DNA from: Mangifera indica
Lineage: Eukaryota; Streptophyta; Magnoliopsida; Sapindales; Anacardiaceae
DNA: 64,000 nucleotides
NCBI RefSeq assembly: GCF_011075055.1
Contig: NW_025401178.1
Location: forward strand, 46,642 to 110,641
Reading direction: 5' to 3'
Below are positions 46,690 to 57,491 of the stretch, one piece after another (within the stretch, counting starts at the first letter, position 1; each line of letters opens with the position of its first letter). A model generated the notes under the pieces. The model searched no databases. It saw only the letters and a list, made by a program, of their open reading frames with translations, and was not told where the DNA came from. The position numbers were made by a program, and so were the translations under genes.

Positions 46690-47276
46690 GGCCAAAAGAC
46701 TTATTCCCACCTAAGGTTTAGTGTATTCTCAAACTTTTACCCGCTAAGTTTCAAAAACCTAAATATCCATCCATCAACTATTAAAATTAATAAAATTTGC
46801 TAAATCTAAGAGTAAAAACACCATTTAACCAATAATATTAAAAAAATTATTTCATTTCCTCTTTTAGTCTAAAAAAACTAATAATATGCTCCCATCCAAA
46901 AGTTTAAAAACTTACATTTTCTCCCTAGGATTTGCATTTTTTTCCCCTGTTTCTTTGGCAACTAGAGCCAACTAACCTCCATGCGGGTGCACCCTCCCAT
47001 CTCCTGGACAAAGATGAATAATCAGCCAATCGGAAGTTGGTTGACGATTTGTTGGCACAAATATGTTTTTCAAATTTTTTGGGAGAAAAAAATTATTAGT
47101 TTTTTAAATTAATGAGGGAAAATGAAATATTATTAGTTAAATAACGTTTTTTCTTTTAAGATTTAACAGATTTTGTTAACTTTAATAACTAACAGGTGAG
47201 TGTTTGAGTTTTTGAAACTTAATGAATAGGAGTTTGAGAATACACTAATCCTTAGGTGGGAATAAGTCTTTCGGCC
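46690..47276. mobile_element. Mutator-like MITE (GGCCAAA family)
   Basis: 587 bp between GGCCAAAAGACTTATTCCCA and GGGAATAAGTCTTTCGGCC. Arms are self-complementary for about 170 bp (e.g. AGGTTTAGTGTATTCTCAAA against the right arm). Flanks AAGAAGCTT and AAAAAACTT are similar, with a one-base offset, as expected of an aged 9-bp duplication. Core has no ORF of note. Confidence 0.8.
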
Positions 47277-47285
47277 AAAAAAACT

Positions 47286-48295
47286 TCATGGTATTCATAT
47301 CTATATGTATTGGTGGCCTCCTAGGCATGTGCCGGACTTTATACATACATATATACGTTTACTTTTTGTCCCTTACATAGGGAAGATACAGGAGAGCCAG
47401 CATAAATGAGAAATATCTATGTTACTTAAGATTTAAGAGTTGTGGAGACAACAAGATTGAACAAGATAATTGTGGTCTGAAATCTAGTGATCAACGAAAC
47501 CAATAGTGGCATCATTTTGAGTGATTGAAGATGATTTTATTCTCTGCATGACATGAAATATGGGTCAAAAAACATCGGATTATGCATCAACATTCAAGTT
47601 AATGACTCTATATTTCACAATTACCATCATTCTATTTCTTGGCTTTTAGGAAGATAGCTTTGTTCAATGCGAAAAATCACACCAACCAGAAGCCACTAAG
47701 TTGTGATTCGTAATTCAGCGTAAGCAATTAACAAAACACGTGTCGGGTATCTATGACTAGAGTTTGCATATAAAAGTTGTATTAAAGTGTAAGAGTATAA
47801 GAAGTGCTAAAAGTGAGTTAAATTATAGAGCATAAATAGAGAGAACAAATAGCCTCTTCTTCACCTTGTAATCTTCTTTGTTCATAATGTAAAACTTTTC
47901 TTCAAATACAGTCTGGTTTTTCTTGATTTAGGGTCTCCATATGTGTTCTTGTGTTCCATTTGTCATTTATTCTCTAGGTCTCATAACACTAACACTTGAT
48001 CTAATTTTTGTCACTCTTGACATTTTGAAATGCTTGCTTCACGTAAATTAAACTGAAACTCCTCCCTTGACTAGAGCTCTTCCTTAAATTGCTTCACAAA
48101 CCCTCAAATTAGTCATGAACCTCCACTTTGGTACTAATTGTTTACCCTAATGTGTATAACACCCAAAACCATGAATAATATAACAAACCTAAAAAAGATA
48201 ATGTTTGAACCAACCCAAAGTGGCATACTCCAAATCCCAATAAACTAATAAACCATAGATCAAACTTGATAATTGTGTCATTTTTAAACTTGAAG
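47286..48295. other. spacer, possible LTR relic
   Basis: 47750-48000 has an LTR-like order (CATAAATAGAGAGAAC as TATA region, a T/A-rich polyadenylation-like stretch, then GGTCTCATAACA) but I see no primer-binding site, gag or partner LTR. No gene. Confidence 0.3.
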
Positions 48296-48773
48296 GGGCG
48301 TTTGGTTTGGGTAATATTTTATTACCAAAATAGAAATATTACATTGAAAATATATTACTTAAAAAATTACTCGGTATAAATGATTAATATATTTGATAAA
48401 ATTTGATAAGTATAAATAATTATTGTGTTTGGTTAAAGGTAATAAAATATTACTAGTAAATTATTTTATTTAAATGCCCTTGAATATAATTATTTTTAAA
48501 TATTTTTTATATTATTTATCATATTAATTAAAAATAAATTCATTTTTGTCTTAAAAAATTAATAAATACTAATATAATTATAATAAAATCAAAATTACCT
48601 TGATAATATTTAAATACCTAAAGTGAAGGTAGTAATCAGATTACCACCTATATTACTTATCACATCAGTATTAGTAATAAAAAATTACTATAATCTTTTA
48701 TTACTGACAAATTAAACAAAAGAATAAAAAATAAATTACCAAGATAATCTTTAAAAATCATAACCAAACGGCC
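48296..48773 (+). mobile_element. GTTTGGTT-family MITE
   Basis: Begins GGGCGTTTGGTTTGGGTAAT and ends AACCAAACGGCC, a 12-bp inverted repeat. It is the best-preserved copy; interior matches 12510-12976 (reverse) and 62559-63050. About 478 bp, non-coding. No convincing target-site duplication. Confidence 0.75.
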
Positions 48774-49900
48774 GTGAAAAGTCACAAAAAAACTGCTCAC
48801 TAACACTCTATCCCGACAACCTAATTACAACTTTTTAATAGCTATTGGGTATTCTATCCATATCTCTCACTATTTGTGATTATCTAATTAAATACAAAAT
48901 AACCTATTTATAGTAATTAATTGATGTAGGACAAAAAACTATTTACATTTTTTTATGAACATACGATATTGGACAAAAAGATTCAAGTCATGTTGGCGCA
49001 CTACTTAAATTCATGAATGACAGAGCAAGCCTAATTAAAATAGAAAACTGACAAGTATTTGGTTTGATCCAAACCAAAGTGGTTTATTTTAAAACCCAAT
49101 TCTTTAATCAATGGATCATTACAACTATATGATTTTTGAAAAAAAAATTATAAAAAAAAAGTTTTTTTTTGATTCTATTATACTTATAAAATATTAACTT
49201 ATTTAATGAAGTAGTTTATAATTGATCACTGTGCTCTGGATTTACTCATCAAACAATTATAGGTGAGATGTCCGATTACAAAAAAATATGTCTTTTTAAA
49301 AATAGAAAATCCACAAAAACTTTTTTCAATGATTTAATCTCAAAAAACTCAATTACACTTAATAATTCATTATTGTTTTATTGTTGTCTCTAACTATTTG
49401 AAATTACCTCATCAAAAAAACAAAACAACTTATTTATAAGAAAAAGGCTCCTTACAAATTTTCAAATAAACAATGTGACAAAAGTGCCTTTTTCGGCTTT
49501 TTTTGATTCTGTTATACTTGTAAAATATTAACTTATTCAATGAAGTAGTTTAGAATTGATCACTGTGTTCTGGATTTACTCATCTAACAAATATAGGTGA
49601 GATCTCCGATTATAAAAAAAATAAAGAAAACTTTCTTTAAAAACATAATGTGAGACAAAATTCAAAGTACAATCTCAACGTTACGGTGTGTACACAAGGT
49701 ATCCTGAGGACGATAATTTGACATAAACAACTGCAAGTTAAATAGATTTTGATTCCAATTCTACAATGAGTCTAAAAAATTAAAACACAACACTAATTAC
49801 AAATTGTCTTATTGATATTGAATCCAACTCTAATGTGTTTACTTTCATGGATGACTGAGAAATTTATTCTTATAAACACATCACTGCCGTAGGATTGGCA
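48774..49900. other. AT-rich spacer with a duplicated SINE-like segment
   Basis: Two near-identical segments of about 130 bp at 49160-49300 and 49495-49625 (TTAACTTATTTAATGAAGTA, TTGATCACTGTGCTCTGGAT, GGTGAGATGTCCGATTA) are about 330 bp apart in direct orientation. Read on the minus strand each ends TAGAATCAAAAAAAA, as expected of a short retroposon or of a local duplication. No gene. Confidence 0.5.
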
Positions 49901-49919
49901 TAATTTTTTTTCAGTGACA

Positions 49920-50100
49920 TCAGATTCTTATATTCAAATGTGTATCTAATTTCGAATACCTAATTAGACATTTAGATAGTGTGTTATTATGTGATTATAT
50001 AATTTTCACTTAAAAATAAAATAATATTTAATTTCTTAATAATACATCATCAAAATATTTAATTAAATACATAAAACTAAACGTATATAGCATCGCTAGT
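49920..50100. repeat. AT-rich palindromic MITE-like repeat
   Basis: Core GTGTTATTATGTGATTATAT and ACTTAAAAATAAAATAATAT with the usual arms (GTATCTAATTTCGAATACCT). Boundaries approximate. Confidence 0.5.
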
Positions 50101-50269
50101 ATGTATTAAACCCTATAAGGGTAAGGAATTAATAAGAGGGGTGATTAAGATAGTTGGAAATGATTAAAATGAGAGAGGACGACTAAAATTACGACAACAA
50201 ACAAAATTACAGGAAAAGGACTGTGATAACGATGAATTTTCCAAAACTTAAAATATAAGGAAATAATAA

Positions 50270-50371
50270 TTTATATACATATATATTATTTATGTACATA
50301 GATGATATATTATTATATGATTAAATAATTTTAAATTAAAAATAAAATAACTCCTAACCATATGATGATAG

Positions 50372-50406
<35 letters not shown>
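50270..50406. repeat. AT-rich palindromic MITE-like repeat with (AT)n
   Basis: Core GATGATATATTATTATATGA and AAATTAAAAATAAAATAACT, followed by a run of AT dinucleotides (about 50374-50406). Confidence 0.55.
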
Positions 50407-50408
<2 letters not shown>

Positions 50409-51129
50409 CTTGTTTAAAAAAAGAAAGTAAGGCAAATGCTTAAAAGTTAAAATTACCAAACCACCCCTATGACCCACGAAAAAATGTTAGTGTATGGAGA
50501 CAATGTTACAAGTACGTAAGCAACATGAAAGTTGTTGTAAATCTAATTAATCAATTAATTAATTGCACCCACTCAACATTATTTTAATAATTATCTTGTA
50601 TTAAGTCAAGCTTATCCGTTGTCCACCAATCTCTACGGATTTCAGCACCCTCTTCTACCACATAACCTTCTTGGTGTTAGTGGGCATGAGGTATCCAATT
50701 TTATATTTGCATTTTAGCTACTTTACATATTGTCACAATGTCACCAATGAGATCACTAATTTCTTTTTTATTTCTGTTTTGATTGAAAAGTCTTGGTTAT
50801 AATGATTCCTCAGCAAGTATGAACATAATAGACTTATTGGAATAACTTATTTAAATTTTATACTTCAAGTTTTGTTTGTGAATTTATTTCATTTATTTTT
50901 TTGGAAATAATTATTTCATCTTCTATTAAAATTACAAAATTATCTATACCACTTTTAAAAATTATTAAAACTTGATGTAGTTTTAAAATATTATATTTTG
51001 ATTAATTTTTTAGAGGTGTAATTATCATTTTTAAAATTACTAAATCATATATTGAAATTTTAAAAATTTCAAAAATATGCTAAAACTTTTTTTAAATAAA
51101 CAAAACCCTCACAATTTTTTTAAATTTCA
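50407..51129. other. AT-rich spacer
   Basis: No gene seen. Confidence 0.35.
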
Positions 51130-51394
51130 TTAACATTTTTAATATTTTTAAAATTATTGTTTGCCCCCCAAATTTTGAAAAGGGAAATAAGAATGTAAGT
51201 GGTAAAAGGAAAATAAAATGAATAAAGATAAAAAGATAAAATTGAAAAATTTACACAAAATGATATTTTTATCTTCTTACTTAACGAAATTTACTAATGA
51301 AAATAGATAACTGGTGAGAATTTGATTTTTTGAAACATAAATAATTGAAATTTGTCATTTCAGCAAGCCTCGAGTGGAAAATAGTCTTTTTACC
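51130..51394. mobile_element. partial Mutator-like MITE (right arm)
   Basis: The end CTCGAGTGGAAAATAGTCTTTTTACC matches, in order, the GGGTGGGAAATAGTC right terminus of related elements. The preceding TTTGATTTTTTGAAACATAA fits the same arm. Left terminus not found; start is approximate. Confidence 0.4.
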
Positions 51395-51440
51395 TCCTTT
51401 TTTTAAGTAAGTATGATACAATATTACATTCATATAATAT

Positions 51441-51475
51441 ATACATACATACATACATACATATATATATATAAT
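51441..51475. repeat. ATAC/AT microsatellite
   Basis: Five ATAC-type units followed by AT dinucleotides. Confidence 0.85.
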
Positions 51476-51960
51476 TTAGGTGAATAAAGTCACTTTTTGA
51501 CACAAAGTGAGTAGTAAATCTTGATTCATATATATGATATTGAAATCAAGTTAATGGGTGGTGATCATTTAAATTAGAAATATAGATCATAAGGAAGCAT
51601 TAAGTAAAGAAGAAATGTCTCTGGTAGGTTGGAGAAGTGGGGTGCACAATTGGTACACTTGACAATATCCCGTATTATTAATGAAAGTCCCCTCAAATAA
51701 AATAACCCTAGTGAGAAAGAAAAAAAAATATAGAAATGAGGTGACAAGACAGCCAATAAGGATAGAAATTGGTGAAGAAGCAAACCACGCGAGCTTGCCT
51801 CTGTATGGCATCCCCACAAAAAATGTCATGCGCTCATTTTATAATTATATTATTCATGACTTTGTTTATTTTAGTTTCTGGTTAAATCTAAGTACCCCTT
51901 CGTGCATGTGCCTGACTGGTTTTTCTAGGGCTTCTGCTTTTTCCCTTAATATTCATGGCC

Positions 51961-52605
51961 ATGGCTTCCTTCCAAATTTTAGTTGTGGCCAAGAGCATAG
52001 ATGAAGTTCAAGTTACTGCAAAATCACTGTAAGAGTTCATTTGGTGTGGATAGTGGAAGAATAACATAAAGATAAAGTATTATAAAGATTATTTTGTGTA
52101 AATCATTAGTATGTTTAGAAAAATAGATAGATATAAATAATTATTATATTTGATCGAATATAATAAAAAATAAAAAATTATTATTTTATTTAAATATTAT
52201 TAATTATAATTATTCTAATTATTGTGTTTTCGGATATTGAGAAGGATTCTATAAGTTGCAAGCTTAGTGAGGAGAAGTTTCAGTCATGGCTTCCTTCCAC
52301 ATTTTAGTTGTGGCCAAATACATAGATGAAGTTCAAGTTGCTGCAAAATGACTTTAATGGTACATTCGATTCAAATAATATTTTATTATTAAAAATAAAA
52401 TATTATAAAGATGATTTAATATAAATTATTAATATATTAAATAAAATATTATAAAAATTATTTAATATAAATTATTAATATATTTAATAAAATAAATAAT
52501 TATAAATAATTATTATATTTAATTAAATGTAAAGAAGATAAATTAAAATATTATTTTAGTTAAATATTTTTAAATATAATTATTTTGAATATTTTTCGTG
52601 TTACT
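51961..52605 (+). repeat. 325-bp tandem duplication with twin micro-ORFs
   Basis: ATGGCTTCCTTCC at 51961 recurs at 52286. Each unit has the same ~75-bp block, then a decayed half of a GTTTGGTT-family MITE (52033-52240 and 52357-52605). The block contains a short frame: MASFQILVVAKSIDEVQVTA and 3 more residues (51961-52032) in unit 1, and MASFHILVVAKYIDEVQVAAK (52286-52351) in unit 2. The frame is open in both but the peptide is not one I recognise. Confidence 0.75.
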
Positions 52606-54134
52606 TTTATTTATATACATAAAATAATAGAATGAAAAGGAAAGAAGAAGGACACTCAAGAGACAAGAAAAGAAAAAGGAGTCTAAATCTGTCTGATGAT
52701 ATTTTTGACCAATCAGTGCACTCAATTCACAGAAAGAGAAAGAGAGGGCATTTGCCACCATAGAAATTTTGTTTTGTGTTTGCGATCCTTCTTTTTTATT
52801 TAGTGGAATTAAGATTGCAATTCAAAGTACATCCAATTTGTCTGCATCGACTTCCCCCACCACCACCTCCCCAAAGTGAATTAATCTTTTCTATAATTTA
52901 ATTAACATTTTTTTTTTTTAATTTTCAGCTCATCTCACTCGTCAAGATAGATAACCTCATTAACAATCTTCAAAATATGCGTTTGACTATCTCAAGGACA
53001 TTTGTGGCCGTAACATGTCTATAATCTTTCAAAAACCACATAATTTATGGTTGTGCATAAAGTCATGCACTCTCATAAGCCCAATAGCCTAATTTTTATG
53101 AACCTCCCATTTTCTAGCGAGTCGTTATTGAAATGAAATGATAAAATGTGACAATTTATCTCATTCCAACAATAATTCTCATTCTAGATTTCGACAGGTC
53201 TTGGGTATAGATTTCTGAAATCCTCATTAAAGTCATTTTACCTTGAATTGTGAGGAGATAGAAGATGTGAAAAACAAAGTAACGTGCCTTCAGCCTAACA
53301 GCTTGGGGTGTAATTTACATTCAAAGACTCAATAATTCACGAGATTCTACAGTTCACACAAAGTATCATTTTTCATTATGTTAGAGATTATTGCACCGTT
53401 TTTCACATCATCCATCCCCTAATGAGTCAAGGCAAATAATTTCACTAATGATCTCCACAACCTACGCCCAAAATCAACCGAATTATGAATAAGTTTCATC
53501 TCTTGTGAACATTTTCAAAAGAAAAATCCACATTTTACATAAATGGGTTCAAGGGAAATTAATTTCAAGCCTTATGTTAATCTTTAAGGTATGGAGCCAG
53601 CAAACATTATAAAGTTTGCAGCTGAAGTCAACATTGTTTTGCCATACTAATAAATAAACAAATGTAATTGATGGAGGAGAGAAAGTCAGGATTAGAATTC
53701 TGGTCTCCCATAAGAATATAAAATTGGACCACAAGAAGTCACCATTAAAATGTGGCAAACTTTTTTTCTCCTAGTGTTTCATGTCTAATCCAATTGAACA
53801 AAGAGAACGAAAAGATATGCTTTGCTTTTTGGTAATATATTTTTAAGTCATGGCATGAAATGTATCTTAATTTATTCATTAATTAATTCACATTAATTTA
53901 TTAATTTTTTTATAGTCATGAAGGTTCAGAGAACTTGTGACATGTTTGGCCAAATCCCATAGACTTATATTCTATTTCTATATCTTTTTCCAGTGGTACT
54001 TCCCATCTTTTTAGTTGATTTTCGCCACAAAATTACTGATATGATATCAATTTTTGAATAAAAATAAAGTCTAAGTTCTCAATGAGTTCCTGCCTTGTTC
54101 ACACGTGGTTTTCATTTGGAATAGCAATAAAGTT
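52606..54134. other. spacer
   Basis: Less AT-rich than its surroundings around 52980-53560. No ORF above about 70 codons and no recognised domain in either strand; it could be old, unrecognisable transposon DNA. Confidence 0.35.
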
Positions 54135-54225
54135 GAGTGCACTCAATTTTGAGTATTTTATTGGATATTTAAATGATGTGTTATTATATAATTAAGTGAT
54201 TTTGAATTAAGAAGAAATTAATACT
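54135..54225. repeat. fragment of the AT-palindromic MITE
   Basis: GTGCACTCAATTTTGAGTAT, GATGTGTTATTATATAATTA and AGTGATTTTGAATTAAGAAG match one arm and the core of the family. It ends directly at the CACTA-like element. Confidence 0.45.
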
Positions 54226-54227
54226 CA

Positions 54228-54646
54228 CACTACAAAAAAAATTTATAATAACGAGAGAAAAATAAAGTATTCGATCATAATAAGCATTATTTTCATGGTT
54301 TTTATATTTTCATTAAAAATAAGCAAATTTATAACTTTAACAAAGGGATAATTATCTTTAAAAATTTATTTTCTACCATTAAAACTTTTTAATAACATTA
54401 AAACTCTAACGATAATAATACTTTTAACGGGAGAAACTGTAATAACTAGTGACGACAAGATTTTTTTTTTATTATTAAAACTTTTTAACAACAGAAAATA
54501 GATTTTTAATTATCATTTTTTCTTGTTAAAATTATAAATTTACTTATTTTTAATAAAAATATAAATAATTAATCCTTAAAATTATAAAAATAATACTTAT
54601 AAGGATTGAATACTTTTCTTTTGTTATTGTCAATTTTTTTATAATA
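54228..54646. mobile_element. CACTA-like MITE
   Basis: 419 bp. The left end is CACTACAAAAAAAATTTATA, a canonical CACTA terminus. The right end, TGTCAATTTTTTTATAATA, is its decayed complement. The inverted repeats extend about 65 bp inwards (AAAGTATTCGATCATAATAA against AAGTATTCAATCCTTATAAG). A second inner inverted repeat surrounds ATTTATAACTTTAACAA. Flanking TCA and TTA fit a 3-bp duplication. No transposase. Confidence 0.75.
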
Positions 54647-55542
54647 TTAATTATATAATAATATATTATTTAAATACAATATTTAACCGGTTATGATGGT
54701 TAATTTGGTGTCAAATATGAAGTGGGTGTTGAGTCATCAACTCCTTAAATAATTTGGCTCACTCTGACTATGATTTTGGCAGAGGGCTCCCCTTTTTTTC
54801 TTGCCTCTTCTTTCCAATATTCGTTAGGTGACAAAGTCCTATTGGCTTAAACGGTGAAACCCGTGTATATAATATAAACAATATAGTCATCCAATTAATT
54901 CCAAAACTTGACTTCTTTAACACCATTTACTGTCTCTTCTACTTTCTCCAGCCAAAACGTTTCCCCATTAGAATAATTCTTCTCCCCACCATTCCAACCT
55001 TCCTCTTTCTCTTTCATGTAAGCATATACATAAATTAATAAAATTATATATATATACTTTAAATATATAAAATAAATACATAGATAATACAATAATCTAT
55101 GATTAAGATAAATTAATAACCAATCATATAATTATACATAATTTATAAATATATTTTATGTATTTAAAATACGTACTTATAATATTATTCTATGTAAATG
55201 TATGGAGGTCAAAATGATTATCCTCCACTATGTAACGATGTCCATGCATATCATCCAATACATGCATATTTTAATTATCTATGATAATAACTTATGTGGG
55301 AGAATATCGCGACTATATTATTTAATAATTAATCAGTCTGAGATTTAGCTTACAACGTGTTTCAAGAGAAAACACAATTTGTTATACTAAAGTGGACAAT
55401 ACCCATTTGCAAATTCGTGTAAAATAGTAGACAATATTTACTTGTAAGCCATATTTGCTTTTATATGCTAAAAAAGAATCATATTTACTTGCAAACTTGT
55501 GCAAACAATATCTATTTAAAAATTTGATTTGTTTGCAATATG
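54647..55542. other. AT-rich spacer
   Basis: No gene. The ORF at 54895-55092 (minus) is a low-complexity frame. Confidence 0.35.
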
Positions 55543-55914
55543 ATTATCAGTATTCTACAATACACGATATATATTTTATGATACAGATAAAAAACGATAC
55601 TTATTATAAGGTGTATTGAATTAATCTGATATAGTAGACATATTATACAATATAATACGTATCTTACGATATGATATATATTACAGATATAGATCAATTT
55701 ATACTTTTTTAGAGAAAATGATGAAGTAGTACAAGTGTATATGAGAAATTTAAAATTTTTGAGGATTTTTTGATATTTTTCAAAATAATGATGTGTTAAT
55801 AAAAATTTTTTATTATTATATTTTTAAAAAAACCGTATCATACGATACTTGATACATGATACGAAAAATTAGGTTTTTGATACACATTATAATACGTAAT
55901 TCGACTACCATGGT
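55543..55914. repeat. GATAC-rich dispersed repeat, tandem copy 1
   Basis: Starts near CAGTATTCTACAATACACGA and ends near CGTAATTCGACTACCATGG. Dense in GATAC/GTATC words. Collinear with 55969-56356 and with 34855-35165. The ends are roughly inverted to one another, so it may be a MITE, but no target-site duplication is evident. Confidence 0.65.
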
Positions 55915-55968
55915 TTTCAAGCCCAAAACAAATAATATCCATCAAGTTATCTCGAATATTAAGCATGA

Positions 55969-56356
55969 TTATTAGTGTTCAATGATATACAATATGTATC
56001 CTATGATACATATGATACTGGTAAAAAATAATATGTATCATAAAGTGTATCAAATTAATATGATACAAGGGATATATCATATAATATGATACATATTCTA
56101 TAATACGATACTTATTATCGATGTAGATTAATATATCTTTTTAGAGAAAATGATAATGTAATAAGGGCATATATAACAAATTTTAATTTTTTATAGTGAT
56201 TGTGATATTTTCAAAATGATGACATTTTAATTAAAATTTTTTATTGTTTTATTTTTTTAAAAGTTGTATCATATAATACGATATGATATTTGATACAAGA
56301 TGTGAAAAATTAGATTTTTAATATACGATATAATATACGATTCGATTACTATGATA
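55969..56356. repeat. GATAC-rich dispersed repeat, tandem copy 2
   Basis: Starts near TTAGTGTTCAATGATATACA and ends near ACGATTCGATTACTATGATA. Same internal order as the first copy (TTTTTAGAGAAAATGATAAT, AACAAATTTTAATTTTTTAT, TTGTATCATATAATACGATA). Separated from copy 1 by about 55 bp. Confidence 0.65.
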
Positions 56357-56939
56357 TTGTGAGTTTGCAAGATGTGAAAGTTCAAAATATATGAGAATGA
56401 AAAAAGGAAACCTTTTGCATTCTCCTTCTATTTCACACACATCATCTTCGTTAACATAAAACTTCTTATATAGAAGATAGGGTATAACAAAATTGCATGA
56501 GTCATTACAACCACCATAGATCATCATTCATTTTTTGGAACCCTATTTGAGTCAGGCCTCTCCTTCGAAACTAAAACAACCACATCGAGAGAAAAATTAA
56601 CATTTTACTAACTAAAGTTATTCTCATGCTTCCTTACCTAACATTTTACCAAGGATTATATTGTAAAAATATTTTGACTTTTAAGTCTCAATGGGAACTC
56701 TTATGACATTAACAAATATAAAATAAAATGTTATGTTATTTTACAAATAGTACATGATCTCAATGATTTTAAGTATATAATCAAAGACCTTGTGAATGTA
56801 ATGCCAAATTGCCAACAAGGTAGGGACCTCAACCTTTCTTCTTCCTATATAAACACCTTCTTTCTTCAACCTTCCTCCCCCCTTCAATTCTTCTCTTCAT
56901 CTTCCTAAATTTGATTTATTCTTCTTCAGGTTTGAAGCC
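56357..56939 (+). promoter_or_regulatory. promoter and leader of the bZIP gene
   Basis: TATATAAA at 56846-56853 lies 94 bp before the start codon and is followed by a pyrimidine-rich leader (CTTCTTTCTTC-type). No ATG lies between the TATA box and 56940 in the leader. I see no long upstream ORF of the sucrose-responsive kind known from other S-group bZIP genes. Confidence 0.6.
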
Positions 56940-57491
56940 ATGCAGCCTAGTGATGTTTCAGGTCTCCATTATCTTCTTTCTTCAAACCTCTCTCCGTGTT
57001 CACCTCATTTTACCATGCCTAATCAGAACTACAACACGCCCACTTGCCAGTTCAACAATTTCTTGAATCCGCTGTTAAATTTTCATTTCTCTCCTCAAAT
57101 CCAGGAATTCAGCACCCAGCAGTCTTCTTCTTTCAGCAACAACTCAACTTCTGATGAAGCCGACGAGCAACAACTGAGTCTCATCAAGGAGAGGAAGCAG
57201 CGGCGGATGATATCAAATAGAGAGTCTGCAAGACGATCACGCATGCGCAAACAGAAACACCTGGACGAGCTGTGGGCGCAGGTCGTCTGGCTCAGGAACG
57301 AGAACCATCAGCTGCTCGACAAGCTGAACCGTATTTCTCAGAACCATGACCGGGTCCTGAAAGAAAACGCGCAGCTCAAAGAGGAAGCCATACAGCTTCA
57401 GCAACTTCTCACCGCCATGCAACTTAAAAGCCCTTTCTCTACCTTGACAGATTTGGAAGACATTCAGTGCAACACAGCTTTGCTAAACTAA
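56940..57491 (+). CDS. bZIP transcription factor, bZIP43/bZIP42-like (group S)
   Basis: Intronless, 183 residues, as usual for group-S bZIP genes. Closest in memory to Arabidopsis bZIP43 (shared MQPS start, SNNSTSDEA and the zipper). The basic region is residues 83-104, with the invariant N93-x7-R101 in NRESARRSR. The zipper has heptad positions L111, L118, L125, I132, V139, L146 and L153. The N-terminal 60 residues are rich in N, Q, P and F. Group-S factors bind ACGT-core elements and usually heterodimerise; partners here are not known. Stop TAA at 57489-57491. Confidence 0.96.
   Translation: MQPSDVSGLHYLLSSNLSPCSPHFTMPNQNYNTPTCQFNNFLNPLLNFHFSPQIQEFSTQQSSSFSNNSTSDEADEQQLSLIKERKQRRMISNRESARRSRMRKQKHLDELWAQVVWLRNENHQLLDKLNRISQNHDRVLKENAQLKEEAIQLQQLLTAMQLKSPFSTLTDLEDIQCNTALLN

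Noticed and set aside
47750..48000. Solo LTR
   Set aside because: The order of signals is suggestive but no target duplication, primer-binding site or partner LTR is visible; left as a weak note only.
51574..52004. Overlapping ORFs on both strands (80-107 codons)
   Set aside because: No recognisable domain, lie across a duplication edge, and frames are not shared with the second unit.
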